Positions 13,701-19,229 of a DNA stretch of 64,000 nucleotides are shown in pieces. How positions within the stretch are numbered: the first letter of the stretch is position 1; each line of letters starts with the position of its first letter. A program made the translations under genes and the position numbers. Source of the stretch: Rhodococcus erythropolis NBRC 15567. Lineage in GTDB: Bacteria > Actinomycetota > Actinomycetes > Mycobacteriales > Mycobacteriaceae. The notes beneath the pieces were generated by a model. It did not search any database. It was not told the DNA's origin and was given only the letters and a program-made list of their open reading frames with translations. Location: assembly GCF_001552595.1 (NCBI RefSeq), contig NZ_BCRM01000005.1, positions 248,001 to 312,000 on the forward strand, given 5' to 3'.

Positions 13701-16096
13701 TCTGGGCCGTAGCGAAAGCCGGCGGAGTGTTTCTTCCCGTGGACCCGGCGTACCCCGCCGAGCGGATCGAGCACATGCTCACCGACAGTGGGGCGGTACT
13801 CGGTATCACCAGGGGCGAGTATGCGGCCGGCCTTCCGGGCGTCACGTCGTGGATCGAGCTCGACGCGGTCGAATTCACCACCGAAATCGAGGCAGTCCAT
13901 TCCGAGACACTGCCGGACGCTCCACTCGAGTTCGACAACCCGGCCTACCTGATCTACACCTCGGGCTCGACCGGAAAACCCAAGGGCGTATTGGTCACTC
14001 ACGCGGGATTGGCCGCGTTTGCCGACGAACAGCGGGAACGTTTCGGCGTCACCGCGCACTCTCGCGCTCTGAGCTTCGCCTCGACGAGCTTCGACGCGTC
14101 GGTTCTCGAGCTCCTTCTGGCATTCGGCGCCGGCGCAACGATGGTGATTGCGCCTCCGACGGTTCTCGGCGGTGTCGAATTGCACGAACTGCTCGACGAG
14201 CAGACGATCACCCATGCATTCGTGACTCCGGCCGCCCTGGCGACTGTCGATCCCGCCGGTCTCGACCATCTCGAGGCCGTCGTTGTCGGTGGCGACGCCT
14301 GCACCGCCGACCTCGTATCTCGGTGGGCGCCGAGGCGCCGAATGTTCAACGCGTACGGCCCGACCGAGGCCACCGTCGCAGTCACCATCAGCGATTCACT
14401 CGTCGCGGGGCAGACCGTGACGATCGGCGGTCCGATCCGAGGCGTGGATGCGATGGTTCTCGATTCCCGACTGCACTCGGTCCCCGGGCAGGTCGTCGGC
14501 GAGCTCTACGTCAGCGGCGACGGTCTCGCCCGCGGGTACCTCGGCAACCCCGCGCTCACGGCAGCGCGGTTCGTCGCCGACCCGCACGGACCCGAAGGCT
14601 CTCGGATGTACCGCACCGGAGATCTTGTGCGTGAAGATCGCGCACGGTCGCTTGTCTATCTCGGACGCGCGGACCACCAGGTCAAGGTCCGAGGGTTCCG
14701 GATCGAACTCGGTGAAATCGACGCGGTGCTGGCGTCGGAGGCGTCCGTGCATTCGGCTGTGAGCGTGGTCGTCGGCAACGGCGTCGACGCTCGGATAGTC
14801 GCGTACGTCGTCCCGGCACACGGGGACGTCGACGTCACCGCACTACGACGCCACGCAGGCACATCCCTGCCTGCGCACATGATCCCGTCCGCTTTTGTCA
14901 CGATCGGTGCAGTCCCGACCACGCCGGCGGGCAAGCTGGATCGCGCAGCTCTGCCTGCGCCCCTCTGGGAGTCGCCGAGTGGACGCAGTCCGGAAGGCAG
15001 CGACGAGATTGCGATCTGCGCTGCTTTCGCGGAGGTCCTCGATCTCGCCGACGCAGACACGTACGCCGATTCGAGCTTCTTCGAACTCGGCGGAAACTCG
15101 CTCATGGCAACGCGTTTGGTCGCTGCCATCAAGGAACGCACCAGCATGACCGTCCCCGTCGCGTGGATATTCTCCGACCCGACGCCGGAGGCATTGGCGC
15201 GCAGACTCTTCGAACTCGAGGCAACAGTTGTGACAAGTGACGCGGATACCTCCGCACTTGCAGTAGTCCTGCCACTACGCCCGGAAGGCCGCGCCGAGCC
15301 ACTGTTCTGCATCCATCCGGCCATCGGAGTGGCCTGGTGCTACGGGGCACTCGATCGGTACGTCGATTCCAGCCGGCCGCTCTACGGCCTGCAGTCGCCG
15401 ATTCTGACGGACCCCGAATTCCGGGCGGAGCTGATCGAGGATTTCGCGGCGCGGTACGTCGAGGAAATTCGCGGAGTTCAGCCGCACGGTCCGTATCACC
15501 TGCTGGGGTGGTCGATCGGGGGATTGATCGCTCACGCGGCGGCGGTGCAGTTGCAAGCAGCGGGTGAGAGCGTCGCCGACCTGATTCTGCTCGACAGCTT
15601 CGTTCTCGAAGACCCGACGATGGCGGGCGCGCAGCCTTCTCTCGCCGAACTGATCGGCGGGTTGGGGATCTCGGTCCCGGACGCCGACGAGCGTGATCTG
15701 ACACCGGAGGACGCCGAAGCGCTCTTGCATGAGGCCATCGGCGATCACCCTTTGGTCTCGAGCGATCGGATCGAGCGACTGTTCGAGGAATACTCCGCAG
15801 GCGCGGAGCTTGCCCACCGGTACCGCCCGGGCAAGTTCGTGGGCGATCTGCTGTTCTTCTCGGCACAGACCGACACCTTCGACCCGCTGCGAACGGCGTC
15901 GGCGTGGCGACCGTTCGTGTCCGGGGTGATCATCGACCGTCCGGTGCCCACGTCACACGCCGAAATGTTCACCGAGGCAGGTCTGGAGGCGATCGGGCCC
16001 GTGATCAACCTGGCGGTCGGAACCGGTCGTCACGCGGCCCCGGACGTCGACGCCGAGTTGGACGCTCTGATCGAGATCCAAGACGTGCGCGGCTGA
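1781..16096 (+). CDS. Four-module non-ribosomal peptide synthetase with terminal thioesterase
   Basis: 4771 residues starting at GTG 1781 after an AGAGGGAG ribosome site. Domain order: C1, EntF-like (about 14-450, HHVALDG at 150-156); an extra half-condensation fold without HHxxxDG (about 457-715); A1 (about 730-1235); T1 (Ser1280); C2 (HHMVADG 1475-1481); A2 (about 1809-2303); T2 (Ser2352); C3 (HHIAFDG 2536-2542); A3 (about 2870-3350); T3 (Ser3397); C4 (HHIAADG 3578-3584); A4 (about 3908-4390); T4 (Ser4440); TE (GWSIGG, Ser4578; His4726). No epimerisation domain is seen. The hand-read A1 code, DFWNIGMVHK, is the classical threonine code. A2-A4 read DGLFVGGVMK, DALFVGGVMK and DALFVGAVAK, which I cannot assign. 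Likely product: an N-acyl tetrapeptide beginning with Thr, released by the TE. There is no MbtH, acyl ligase, exporter or tailoring gene in the window. Confidence 0.95.
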   Translation: MDGSPDRGIVSAARPDDELTFPLSAAQLSLLVAQQLRPEIPVSIAQYVDVDGPLDIELLTAASKQTGREIGSGYLRLVEVDGVARQWLDLDMDDSLDVVDLRAESDPESAAREWMRKEHTAAIDPFTDRLVRLAVLVLRDDHYYWYSRIHHVALDGFGAMSMMNRTAEIYTAAVRDLPVPPAVTAPLQSLVKAEADYLGSSRWERDRDYWNTKMADKPGGTSLASSTAPSQAWSRLRSATVPTELRSSLERLAVAHDVTTSSVVIGALAAYLARATGTRDVVLSLPVSGRTTKAARRSGGMMSNVVPIRASVDPHFAVGDLLHEVKIELTGALRHQKYRHEDLRRDLNAGDHSIADGRGFHGPLINLMLFHSGITLGDAHGELNVISTGPIEDLSVNVYQTSAAEEIQIDFAANPDLYTNEDITRHHRRFLEFLELFCAAESGTRLMDIDPDAAGKWIAEVQHARNVEYWSSTLSNPAEDLGLPVVAGSGRTSTPLEIEADLCRRLETMATTMNTSLFVLFQSAMAGLLRRVGSADEVSIGVSVRGYGASNPDDFVSMFANQLVLRSTVSNTMTLNDLVGAVDTVAIEAFEHADILLSSVTAALGDGRWVETGPLFRAMVCFEEPLDAHPRFPGLMVGAPIGSDLATVPELFVSLAIPTGEHADFDQPISGVLDWLGTKEQAEDLADRYLRILTAMVGAPHSALGSVDLLRPDARQALVPPVLPITPVRTLSDILSDRIRATPEAIAVVAGSERVSYRELDRRSNQLARKLVEHGVQSESLVGIMLPKSVDMIVAAVAVVKAGGGYLPLDRAHPAERLAYVVEDAQPVCVISDSTFPNSAFPNSDVVVVGVDSDEYSGEGLETDECPRGHGVDNLAYVIYTSGSTGRPKGVSVTHATVVRLFENTQVEFGFDGNDVWTMFHSFAFDFSVWEMWGALLHGGTLVLVDHEVSRDPDAFRALVAAEGVTVLNQTPSAFYQYIEADLRADSATRLRYVIFGGEALDLRRLGRWYDNHAGYDDHTESGPALVNMYGITETTVHVTHLEIDRASASAVTGSRIGDAIDGLRVYLLDEHLSPVPVGIAGEIYVAGGQLARGYLGRPDLTAGRFVADPFNAGGRRLYRSGDRARWIAPGQLEYLGRGDAQVKIRGFRIELGEIDSVILGAPGIDDAVTVVAPTPAGGALVTYVTASDAVDAEALRAHAAEALPTYMVPDAFMVIDSIPLTTNGKLDRRALPSPILASTKVFRPPTTPTEGKVAAVLADILGSGPLGLDDNFFHLGGNSLVATTAVARLTEATGVRMPLRALFDHPTVSGIAATIERAAQTPDADGIQVVARPAVLPLAPAQQRLWFLNRVAPESGAYNIPLAVSLRGAVDPDALSAAIVDVVTRHESLRTVFPQIGDNATQKVLGLGEGIAGLESIEVERENLESVIFEFSSAGFDLVRERPVRYLLITVADDEEGDGKDGDDEQAVLVVVLHHMVADGWSLAPLAADLTGAYAARVGGNSPQWAPLPVQYADYTLWHREHLGDAASTDSLAHSQIAFWKQQLAGAPEQLHLPTDRPRPLDPTMRGAGVDIRIGASTHQKLVVLAGDHDATPFIALHACFALLLARYSGTDDVVIGTPVAGRGDRSLDLLVGMFVNTLALRTVVDRDATFAAHLSQVRAVDVDAFDNADVPFDVVVDALELDRSPAHHPVFQAAITSRITTAHTAELAGVSMTARAVETGLTKFDLELTVTERHESGAAAGIDATFTYSTDLFDNATVEALARNFVTLVESAVSEPTAPVGDLRVLGSRESAAILPRRGVASVGESTLAQILGDTARTYPDAIALEDSERSLSYGELERRSNRIARYLMDLGVGPETPVALAVARSVDSVLAVWSVTKAGGVFVPVDPRYPADRVAHMLQDSGVRIGIRSAEVAAGPATGGNVAVWIDLGDADTVAECAAYSDAAIDDAAIDDADRTASITAASAAYVIYTSGSTGVPKGTVVTHAGLANLAREQQDRYRITAGSRTLHFASPSFDGAVLELLLAGSTGATMVIAPPDIYGGEALSEFLRSREVTHAFITPAALATVDPAGVTALECVVVGGDVCTPELVSSWGNGRRLHNGYGPTETTVMVAISDPLSPGDPITIGGPIRGIDAVVLDARLQPVPIGGVGELYIGGPGLARGYHLRPALTSDRFVAHPSSTSGARMYRTGDLVRWTKDLTLRYVGRSDHQLKIRGFRIELGEIDAALMDSPLVHFATTIPVESAAGTTLASYVLLSGDADIESLFAALADTLPRYMIPSSITPIDAIPLTPVGKLDRRALPTPIPREVLGTGREPEAGLERTVADVFASLLDVPEVRAGDSFFDLGGNSLVATQVSARLSAATGLAVDVRSIFEAPTVEALAARLAASAEESDDRPALSAGARPDRLPLSAAQQRLWFVNRFDPQSAVYNIPFAIRITGDIHGDALEEALADVIARHEVLRTIYVDSADGPSQVIRAISDVQFSVERYCGSEGIESATTEFAARGFDLGSDLPIRAMLVREDTFAHVLVVVIHHIAFDGWSLTPFATDFVAAYSARVVGDAPVFTPLDVQYADYAVWQQDSLGQIDDQKSLVARELTFWTAAMAGAPDEVLLPVDRPRGSVTTTAVGSVPIVIDAATGERLAALARRSGTTQFMVVHAILTVVLARLGATDDVVVGTPVAGRGRPELDSLIGMFVNSLPLRTPVDHRASFTSLLEVVRERDLAAFAHPELPFEVLVDALDLDRSTTRHPLFQVMLSYHQNVVSPQVTVHDAHLEAQALEPSVAKFDLEFTLLAGDSENAEITGSLRFAEALFDISTAETIAARVQSVARAVAADPDTAIDDMEFLSTLERASLMPVRGPAWTSSRTLAEILTRTANRSGDSVALRSGGTTVLYRDLFARASALAHRLTTEGIGAEDIVAIAIPRSIDSIVALWGVSLTGAAFVPVDPRYPADRILHMLTDSGATRGVTTEAVIESLPRPVPWMTMDDIHGDGVWQPVPAAPIRIDNLAYIIYTSGSTGKPKGVSVTHRGLSALAAEQTARYGISAQSRTLHFSSPSFDASILELLLAVGEGATMVIASPDVYGGEDLAKLITDHQVSHAFITPAALASVDPTGLDVLQSIVVGGEACSPELVRKWAPGRRLFNGYGPTETTVMVCISDALTVGETVTIGGPVRGVSAVILDGSAQPVPVGVTGELYIAGLGLARGYLDQPALTATRFVAAPFGPAGARMYRTGDLVRWTPLETIEYVGRSDHQVKVRGFRIELGEIDSVLSDYPGVEFAVTVGIDAASGETMLASYVVLGADAVEMDELLIHARRSLPAFMVPSAITPIEHVPLTPVGKLDRSALPAPTLRSSERSVEPLTTATELQVAGVVAELLGIEQISASDSFFELGGNSLLATRLAQRLGESLGRQVPVRMLFEHPEIRELATVLDTSAGAKALPPITAVDRPEQVPLSYAQARIWFLNQMDPGSPAYNVPAAISLDGALDVPALEAAVLDVIERHEILRTVFPDSDTGPHQVIQDAFTSLEYANADTREPAELAREFASRGFDITTQAPVRALLLESTPQHHTLVIVIHHIAADGWSIAPLMKDVLTAYVARSSGRAPEFTPLEVHFADFAIWQREALGSVNESESVLGAQASYWRETLRGAPELIDLPSDRARPLTQSLSGGHTAVSLPAHTRIAVEAVAGSNAATPFMVLHAAYAVLLSRLSRSTDIVIGSPVAGRGHRVLDDLVGMFVGTVGLRTTVDPGSTFVDVLRTVRSVDLDAFAHADIPFEQVVDVVAPTRTTDRHPVFQTMISFHGAHPTTWDLPGLAVRAHEITPDIAKYDLQFTVVEQTAEEGGGYEASLTYAKDLFDTDTAESFAVMLETVIETLTAQPSAVVGDVDLAGRGLRALPGRPAGDALTLPELLLRGAADPHAPAIVDVAASATLTYGELDRRSDAMAFALIARGIAPEMIVALALPRSADYVIALWAVAKAGGVFLPVDPAYPAERIEHMLTDSGAVLGITRGEYAAGLPGVTSWIELDAVEFTTEIEAVHSETLPDAPLEFDNPAYLIYTSGSTGKPKGVLVTHAGLAAFADEQRERFGVTAHSRALSFASTSFDASVLELLLAFGAGATMVIAPPTVLGGVELHELLDEQTITHAFVTPAALATVDPAGLDHLEAVVVGGDACTADLVSRWAPRRRMFNAYGPTEATVAVTISDSLVAGQTVTIGGPIRGVDAMVLDSRLHSVPGQVVGELYVSGDGLARGYLGNPALTAARFVADPHGPEGSRMYRTGDLVREDRARSLVYLGRADHQVKVRGFRIELGEIDAVLASEASVHSAVSVVVGNGVDARIVAYVVPAHGDVDVTALRRHAGTSLPAHMIPSAFVTIGAVPTTPAGKLDRAALPAPLWESPSGRSPEGSDEIAICAAFAEVLDLADADTYADSSFFELGGNSLMATRLVAAIKERTSMTVPVAWIFSDPTPEALARRLFELEATVVTSDADTSALAVVLPLRPEGRAEPLFCIHPAIGVAWCYGALDRYVDSSRPLYGLQSPILTDPEFRAELIEDFAARYVEEIRGVQPHGPYHLLGWSIGGLIAHAAAVQLQAAGESVADLILLDSFVLEDPTMAGAQPSLAELIGGLGISVPDADERDLTPEDAEALLHEAIGDHPLVSSDRIERLFEEYSAGAELAHRYRPGKFVGDLLFFSAQTDTFDPLRTASAWRPFVSGVIIDRPVPTSHAEMFTEAGLEAIGPVINLAVGTGRHAAPDVDAELDALIEIQDVRG
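7613..7642 (+). repeat. 15-bp tandem duplication inside NRPS A2
   Basis: Two identical copies of GACGCTGCCATCGAC (7613-7627, 7628-7642) encode DAAID twice in the A2 linker before the nucleotide-binding loop. The duplication is in frame and lengthens a variable loop, so it is probably harmless. Confidence 0.85.
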
Positions 16097-16097
16097 C

Positions 16098-16946
16098 TCA
16101 GGCTCGTTTCTTCCTCGGCGTCGTCGACTTCGACGAGCCGGCCTTGGAGGCGTTCGACTTCGCTTCGTCCACACTGCGCTGCAGTGCGGCAACGAGGTCG
16201 ACCACCTCTGCATCGGTGCCCTCTTGGTCGACCTCGGCGGCGGGGATGACCTTCTTGCCGCCGTTCTCGATCATCTCGTCGAGCAACTGCCGCAGTTGGA
16301 GCTGGTAGTCGTCGGTGAACTCGGTCGGATCGAAATCGCCCGCCATGCTCTCGACGAGCGTCTGCGCCATCTTCAGTTCCTTGGCCTTCGGCTTCTCCAC
16401 GTCGTCGAGTGAAGGGAACTCTGCTGCGCGAACTTCGTCGGGCCACAGCAACGTCTGGATCACGAGGACGCCGTCGCGAGCGCGCATCGCGGCCAGGCGC
16501 GTCTTCTGTCGCAGAGTGAAATGCACCAGTGCCGTTCGATCACTCTCGGTGAGCACAGTCGAAAGCAGGACGTACGCCTTCGGCGACGCCGAATCGGGTT
16601 CGAGGAAGTAACTCTTCTCGAACAAGATCGGATCGATCTGATCGTTCGGCACGAATTCCAGCACCGGAATCTCGTGCTTCTCCGCGGCCGGGAGTTTGTT
16701 GAAGTCCTCGTCGCTCAAGATGACGCGCGATCCGTCTTCCGAGTCGTACGCCTTGTCGATGTCCGCGAACTGAACCGTGTTTCCGCACTCGGAACACACA
16801 CGGTTGTACTTGATGCGGCCACCGTCTTTTGCATGGACCTGGTGAAATCGGATGTCGTGGTCCTCGGTCGCCGAGTACACCTTGACCGGAACGTTGACCA
16901 GACCGAAGGCTATCGAGCCTTTCCAAATCGAGCGCATGCCTCCCAT
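16098..16946 (-). CDS. ku: Ku, bacterial non-homologous end-joining protein
   Basis: A 282-residue single-domain prokaryotic Ku that forms a ring on double-strand breaks and recruits LigD. The N-terminus (IWKGSIAFGLVNVPVKVYSA, then DIRFHQVHAKDGGRI) matches the mycobacterial Ku core. The C-terminus is a basic Ser/Lys tail ending in PRKKRA, the kind that aids DNA threading. Two starts are possible: ATG 16946, with GGGGGCGA upstream, or the ATG three codons later, which matches usual family starts. The NRPS stop and the ku stop are one base apart on opposite strands, so transcripts may overlap. ligD is not in this window. Confidence 0.94.
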   Translation of the reverse strand: MGGMRSIWKGSIAFGLVNVPVKVYSATEDHDIRFHQVHAKDGGRIKYNRVCSECGNTVQFADIDKAYDSEDGSRVILSDEDFNKLPAAEKHEIPVLEFVPNDQIDPILFEKSYFLEPDSASPKAYVLLSTVLTESDRTALVHFTLRQKTRLAAMRARDGVLVIQTLLWPDEVRAAEFPSLDDVEKPKAKELKMAQTLVESMAGDFDPTEFTDDYQLQLRQLLDEMIENGGKKVIPAAEVDQEGTDAEVVDLVAALQRSVDEAKSNASKAGSSKSTTPRKKRA

Positions 16947-17086
16947 GATGGTCGCCCCCAGCCGATTGCGCGAGGCAAACGCTCACGGTTGATCCCGAAC
17001 CGTTGCGTCCGGGTGGGCCGGTTCGAGGCGCGGCGAGCGGGTATCCGCTCCGAGAATCCGACTCGCACACCTGGGGGCATACTCCG

Positions 17087-18058
17087 ATGAGTATCCGAAC
17101 CTACCGTCGACGCGTAGCAGCAGCGCTGGCAATTTCACTGGTTCCACTGCTGTTTGCGCCTTGGCCCGCGAACGCAGATCCGGCACGCACCGTAACCATC
17201 AGCGTCCACTCTGATGCGATGGGCCGCGACATTCCACTCGAGGTGATCCTCCCCGCCGACACGAGCGCCCCACGGCCCACGTTGTATCTGCTCAACGGCG
17301 CCGGTGGTGGCGAGGACAGTGCAACGTGGGAAGGACGGACCGATGTCCTGGACTTCTTCGCCGACAAGAACGTCAACGTCGTGACGCCGCTGGAAGGAGC
17401 GTTCAGCTACTACACCGACTGGCAGAAGGACGATCCCGTACTCGGACGCAACAAGTGGCAGACGTTCCTCACTCGCGAACTGCCGCCAGTCATCGATGCG
17501 CAGTTCGGTACCAACGGGGTCAACTCCATCGCGGCGATCTCGATGACCGCGACCTCGGTACTCAATCTCGCGATCTCAGCCCCAGGGCTGTATCGGAGTG
17601 TCGGGGCCTACAGCGGGTGCGCGGAGACTTCCACCCAGCCGGGTCAGGACTACGTGCGACTGGTGGTCGGTGCGCGGGGTGGCGCTGATCCGACAAACAT
17701 GTGGGGACCGTTCGACGGTCCGGGATGGCGCGAGAACGATCCCGTCGTGAACGCGGAGAAGTTGCGGGGGACCGAACTGTACGTCTCCACCGGATCCGGG
17801 CTGCCAGGTCCGCACGACAACCTTCAGGCGCCCGATGTGAACGGAAATCCCGGAGCACTCCTGAATCAGATCATCGTCGGCGGCATCATCGAATCCGCGG
17901 TCAACGGGTGCACACACGGATTGGCGGACCGACTGAACGCACTGGGCATCCCCGCGACCTTCGACTTCAAGCCGAGCGGAACCCACTCGTGGGGTTACTG
18001 GCAGGACGACCTCCACAATTCGTGGCCGATGATCGCCAGCTCGATGGCAGCGCAGTAG
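17087..18058 (+). CDS. Secreted mycolyltransferase/esterase (antigen 85-like)
   Basis: 323 residues from ATG 17087; an earlier in-frame start at 17003 would add 28 residues ahead of the signal peptide and is rejected. A Sec signal peptide (basic SIRTYRRRVAAAL, hydrophobic core, cleavage near ANA-DP at 30) precedes an esterase-D/antigen 85 alpha/beta-hydrolase fold. The nucleophile elbow is AISMTATS (Ser152), equivalent to GLSMAASS in Ag85, and the catalytic His is in GTHSWGYW (His300), an Ag85 hallmark. Expected role: transfer of mycolates to trehalose or arabinogalactan outside the membrane. Which acceptor it uses cannot be told. It converges on crtL with only a short repeat between them. 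Confidence 0.85.
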   Translation: MSIRTYRRRVAAALAISLVPLLFAPWPANADPARTVTISVHSDAMGRDIPLEVILPADTSAPRPTLYLLNGAGGGEDSATWEGRTDVLDFFADKNVNVVTPLEGAFSYYTDWQKDDPVLGRNKWQTFLTRELPPVIDAQFGTNGVNSIAAISMTATSVLNLAISAPGLYRSVGAYSGCAETSTQPGQDYVRLVVGARGGADPTNMWGPFDGPGWRENDPVVNAEKLRGTELYVSTGSGLPGPHDNLQAPDVNGNPGALLNQIIVGGIIESAVNGCTHGLADRLNALGIPATFDFKPSGTHSWGYWQDDLHNSWPMIASSMAAQ

Positions 18059-18090
18059 TCGGTGCGGATCTAGTCGGTGCGGATCTAGTC
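18056..18090. repeat. 15-bp tandem repeat on a stop codon
   Basis: TAGTCGGTGCGGATC occurs at 18056-18070 and again at 18071-18085, followed by a partial copy TAGTC. The first three bases are the stop codon of the mycolyltransferase, and the partial copy runs into the stop codon of the converging cyclase gene (18089-18091). It looks like a replication-slippage duplication in the gap between convergent genes. Confidence 0.85.
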
Positions 18091-19219
18091 ACCGGAGAAA
18101 CGGCGCGCGCATCAACGTCTTTCTCACGTGCCACGGTGACGATCGGAACAGTGTTGCCATCACCTTCGCCGTCGCGGCCGCGTCCCGCCGATCGGAAAGG
18201 TATGACCGCTGAGCCTCGACCGGTAGATCGAAGAACTTGTCGAAGAATGTGGTGACTTCGCCCGAGTCGAGGGTGAGAAGTGCGTTCAGACCAACGCGGC
18301 GGAGAGCGGATATCGCCTTGGCCGAGCGAGGCCAGAGTGCCGCGTTCGGATCCTCACCGTCGGCGATTGCTTTCGCGACAGTGTCGGCCTCGGCGAGTGA
18401 GGAGGCAACGCTGTATCCGGTTCCCGGATGCATCAGACCGCCTCGCCCGCCGAACCGGAGGACACCGTCCGGGGACGAGTCTTTCGGGCCTTCGACCGCA
18501 AAACGGACTCGCTCGACCGGCGCGTCGTCGGGGACTTCGCAGCCCCGATTGTGAAGTCGGGTGCGCAGACGTGTTTCGAGTTCGCGCAACCCCAACGCCG
18601 GCCGGCCGACGAGGCAGGTCTCCTCGAGGAGGACTCGCTCGTCGTCGAGCGGGACCGCGTAGAGAAATGAGGGAGTGTCGGCGTCGGAGGTGCCGTTGTC
18701 TGTTCGCCAGTCCATGAACCAGGCCTCGCTGCCGCCCAGAATCGGATCGGCCAGAGCTCGGTCCACGATCATTCCGAAGGCCGTCTGCTGCGCGGTTGTC
18801 ACTGCCAGATCGGTGCCTCGGGCGTCGACGACGACGGATCCCGTCAGCTGCGATCCGTCCACGCACACGACGGTGGTGGTGGACAGTGTTTGAGCGCGTA
18901 AGCCTCTGACCTTTGTGGATGTGTCGGAGAGAAATGATTGCAGTAAAGGTGTATTCAATACGCAATAGATGCGATCAAGCGTTTTCTGCCCGCTGGTCCA
19001 CACGCTCGGGCGTTCGATTCGGCTCGCGATCACCTCGTCCGGCAGCCACGACGGCAGCTCGTCTGCCCACGCCGAGTACGTCGGCGTCCACACCCGATGA
19101 GGATTCGGATCGACAACGACAACGGTGAGTTGCCGGGCGATACAGCGCGTCGCGAGTGCCCGCCCCGCCGGCCCTCCGCCCACGATCACCACGTCGGCGG
19201 AGGAGTCGAGTGTGCTCAT
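18089..19219 (-). CDS. crtL: Lycopene cyclase family FAD/NAD(P)-binding protein
   Basis: 376 residues. The N-terminus is a dinucleotide-binding fold (VVIVGGGPAGRAL at 9-21) followed by the lycopene beta-cyclase pattern (VDPNPHRVWTPTYSAW, then FLYAVPLDDERVLLEETCLV, then GGRGGLMHPGTGYSVA). These proteins cyclise psi-ends of lycopene or gamma-carotene to beta-ionone rings. R. erythropolis AN12 has a characterised monocyclase of this family (CrtLm), so a monocyclase role is plausible. ATG 19219 is chosen because the family starts just before the glycine loop; a longer frame to 19330 reads back through the SDR gene. It begins 11 bp after the SDR stop, so the two are probably cotranscribed. No other crt genes are nearby. 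Confidence 0.85.
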   Translation of the reverse strand: MSTLDSSADVVIVGGGPAGRALATRCIARQLTVVVVDPNPHRVWTPTYSAWADELPSWLPDEVIASRIERPSVWTSGQKTLDRIYCVLNTPLLQSFLSDTSTKVRGLRAQTLSTTTVVCVDGSQLTGSVVVDARGTDLAVTTAQQTAFGMIVDRALADPILGGSEAWFMDWRTDNGTSDADTPSFLYAVPLDDERVLLEETCLVGRPALGLRELETRLRTRLHNRGCEVPDDAPVERVRFAVEGPKDSSPDGVLRFGGRGGLMHPGTGYSVASSLAEADTVAKAIADGEDPNAALWPRSAKAISALRRVGLNALLTLDSGEVTTFFDKFFDLPVEAQRSYLSDRRDAAATAKVMATLFRSSPWHVRKTLMRAPFLR

Positions 19220-19229
19220 GATCGGCGCA

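Noticed and set aside
12197-14269. 690-residue antisense frame inside the NRPS
   Set aside because: Third-codon GC effect in a high-GC gene; the sense strand encodes intact C4 and A4 domains.
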